NCBI GenBank assembly: GCA_043802925.1
Contig: JAZDKP010000241.1
Span: 1 to 30,787, forward strand
Reading direction: 5' to 3'
DNA length: 30,787 bases
Origin: JAZDKP01 sp043802925
GTDB lineage: Bacteria; Fibrobacterota; OXYB2-FULL-49-7; JAEUSG01
This document shows positions 30,492 through 30,787 of the stretch, piece by piece (positions within the stretch are counted from its first letter, which is position 1; each line of letters begins with the position of its first letter). A program made the translations under genes and the position numbers. The notes under the pieces were generated by a model. The model was not told the origin of the DNA. It ran no database searches and saw only the letters and a list, made by a program, of their open reading frames with translations.

Positions 30492-30787
30492 ATGTACAAT
30501 CCCAAGGCCGAATCCATCCAGCGCGACGAACTGGAGCAGATGCAGTTTGAGCGGCTGCAGAGCACGATAAACCGTGTCACCCGGAACGTCGCATTCTACC
30601 GGGAGCTGTTTGACGCGAACCGGATCCAGCTGGAAAAGATAAAAAGCATCCGCGATGTGACCGTCCTCCCCTTCACCACCCGGGAGGACCTTACAAAGAG
30701 CTACCCCTACGGTCTCTTTGCCGTGCCCCTGAAGGACATCGTGCGCATCCATTCGACCTCGGGCACTACCGGGCAGCCCATCGCCAT
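30492..30787 (+). CDS. paaK: Phenylacetate-CoA ligase, N-terminal part (cut by window edge)
   Basis: The 98 visible residues start MYNPKAESIQRDELEQMQFERLQSTI, typical of PaaK-type AMP-forming ligases, continue through TVLPFTTREDLTKSYPYGLFAVPL and reach the ATP-binding P-loop HSTSGTTGQPI (about 87-97). The rest, about 335 residues in the family, lies beyond the right edge. The enzyme activates phenylacetate or related arylacetates to CoA thioesters. A strong AGGAGG (30481-30486) precedes ATG 30492 by 5 nt. It follows livF closely, so the imported substrate or its deaminated product is probably an aromatic acid. Confidence 0.93.
   Translation, partial: MYNPKAESIQRDELEQMQFERLQSTINRVTRNVAFYRELFDANRIQLEKIKSIRDVTVLPFTTREDLTKSYPYGLFAVPLKDIVRIHSTSGTTGQPIA

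Overview
The window comes from a GC-rich (roughly high-50s %) Gram-negative bacterium. A porin-like outer-membrane protein with a signal peptide, a lipoprotein binding protein, a sigma-54 activator and several cobalamin-type radical SAM enzymes point to an anaerobic or facultative lineage. No rRNA, tRNA or conserved marker places it more precisely. I see no CRISPR array, phage gene or transposase.

Layout. (1) 1-532 is non-coding and packed with perfect or near-perfect palindromes; a consensus Shine-Dalgarno at the extreme left edge says a minus-strand gene starts just outside the window. (2) 533-8547 is a minus-strand block. Read in transcription order it encodes an Alg14-like and an Alg13-like glycosyltransferase pair, a GAF/sigma-54 enhancer-binding regulator with its own consensus promoter and a palindromic operator candidate, a PAP2 phosphatase-like protein with an altered catalytic motif, a membrane-anchored protein of unknown function, PyrR, and a heterodimeric ABC exporter with one canonical and one degenerate ATP site. 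(3) 8621-16564 is a tight plus-strand cluster: GT-C-type membrane glycosyltransferase, SPASM-like radical SAM, cobalamin-type radical SAM, flippase-like (UPF0104/LPG-synthase-type) membrane protein, second cobalamin-type radical SAM, left-handed beta-helix acyltransferase and SAM methyltransferase. A third cobalamin-type radical SAM (16533-17993) converges on it and overlaps its end by 32 bp. I read this as an uncharacterised envelope lipid/glycan tailoring pathway; it is the best candidate here for an undescribed system. (4) 18171-24239 holds a CE7 acetyl-esterase, a CHASE4/PAS hybrid histidine kinase, a tandem-STAS protein, an aminotransferase and a PaaI-type thioesterase. (5) 24240-24644 is an AT-rich gap with a 103-bp inverted-repeat element, a doubtful 30-codon ORF and a promoter. 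(6) 24645-30787 is a porin-livK-livHMGF-paaK uptake and activation operon; paaK runs off the right edge.

How the parts fit. The right third looks like import and activation of aromatic or branched-chain acids: porin, periplasmic binding protein, ABC importer, then CoA ligation, with a nearby aminotransferase and thioesterase. The left half is envelope biogenesis: polyprenyl-linked sugar transfer, phosphatase, exporter, flippase and radical tailoring enzymes. A recurring detail is that several transcript-leading genes lack a Shine-Dalgarno and instead have a -10-like hexamer ending exactly 6 nt before ATG, which predicts leaderless mRNAs.
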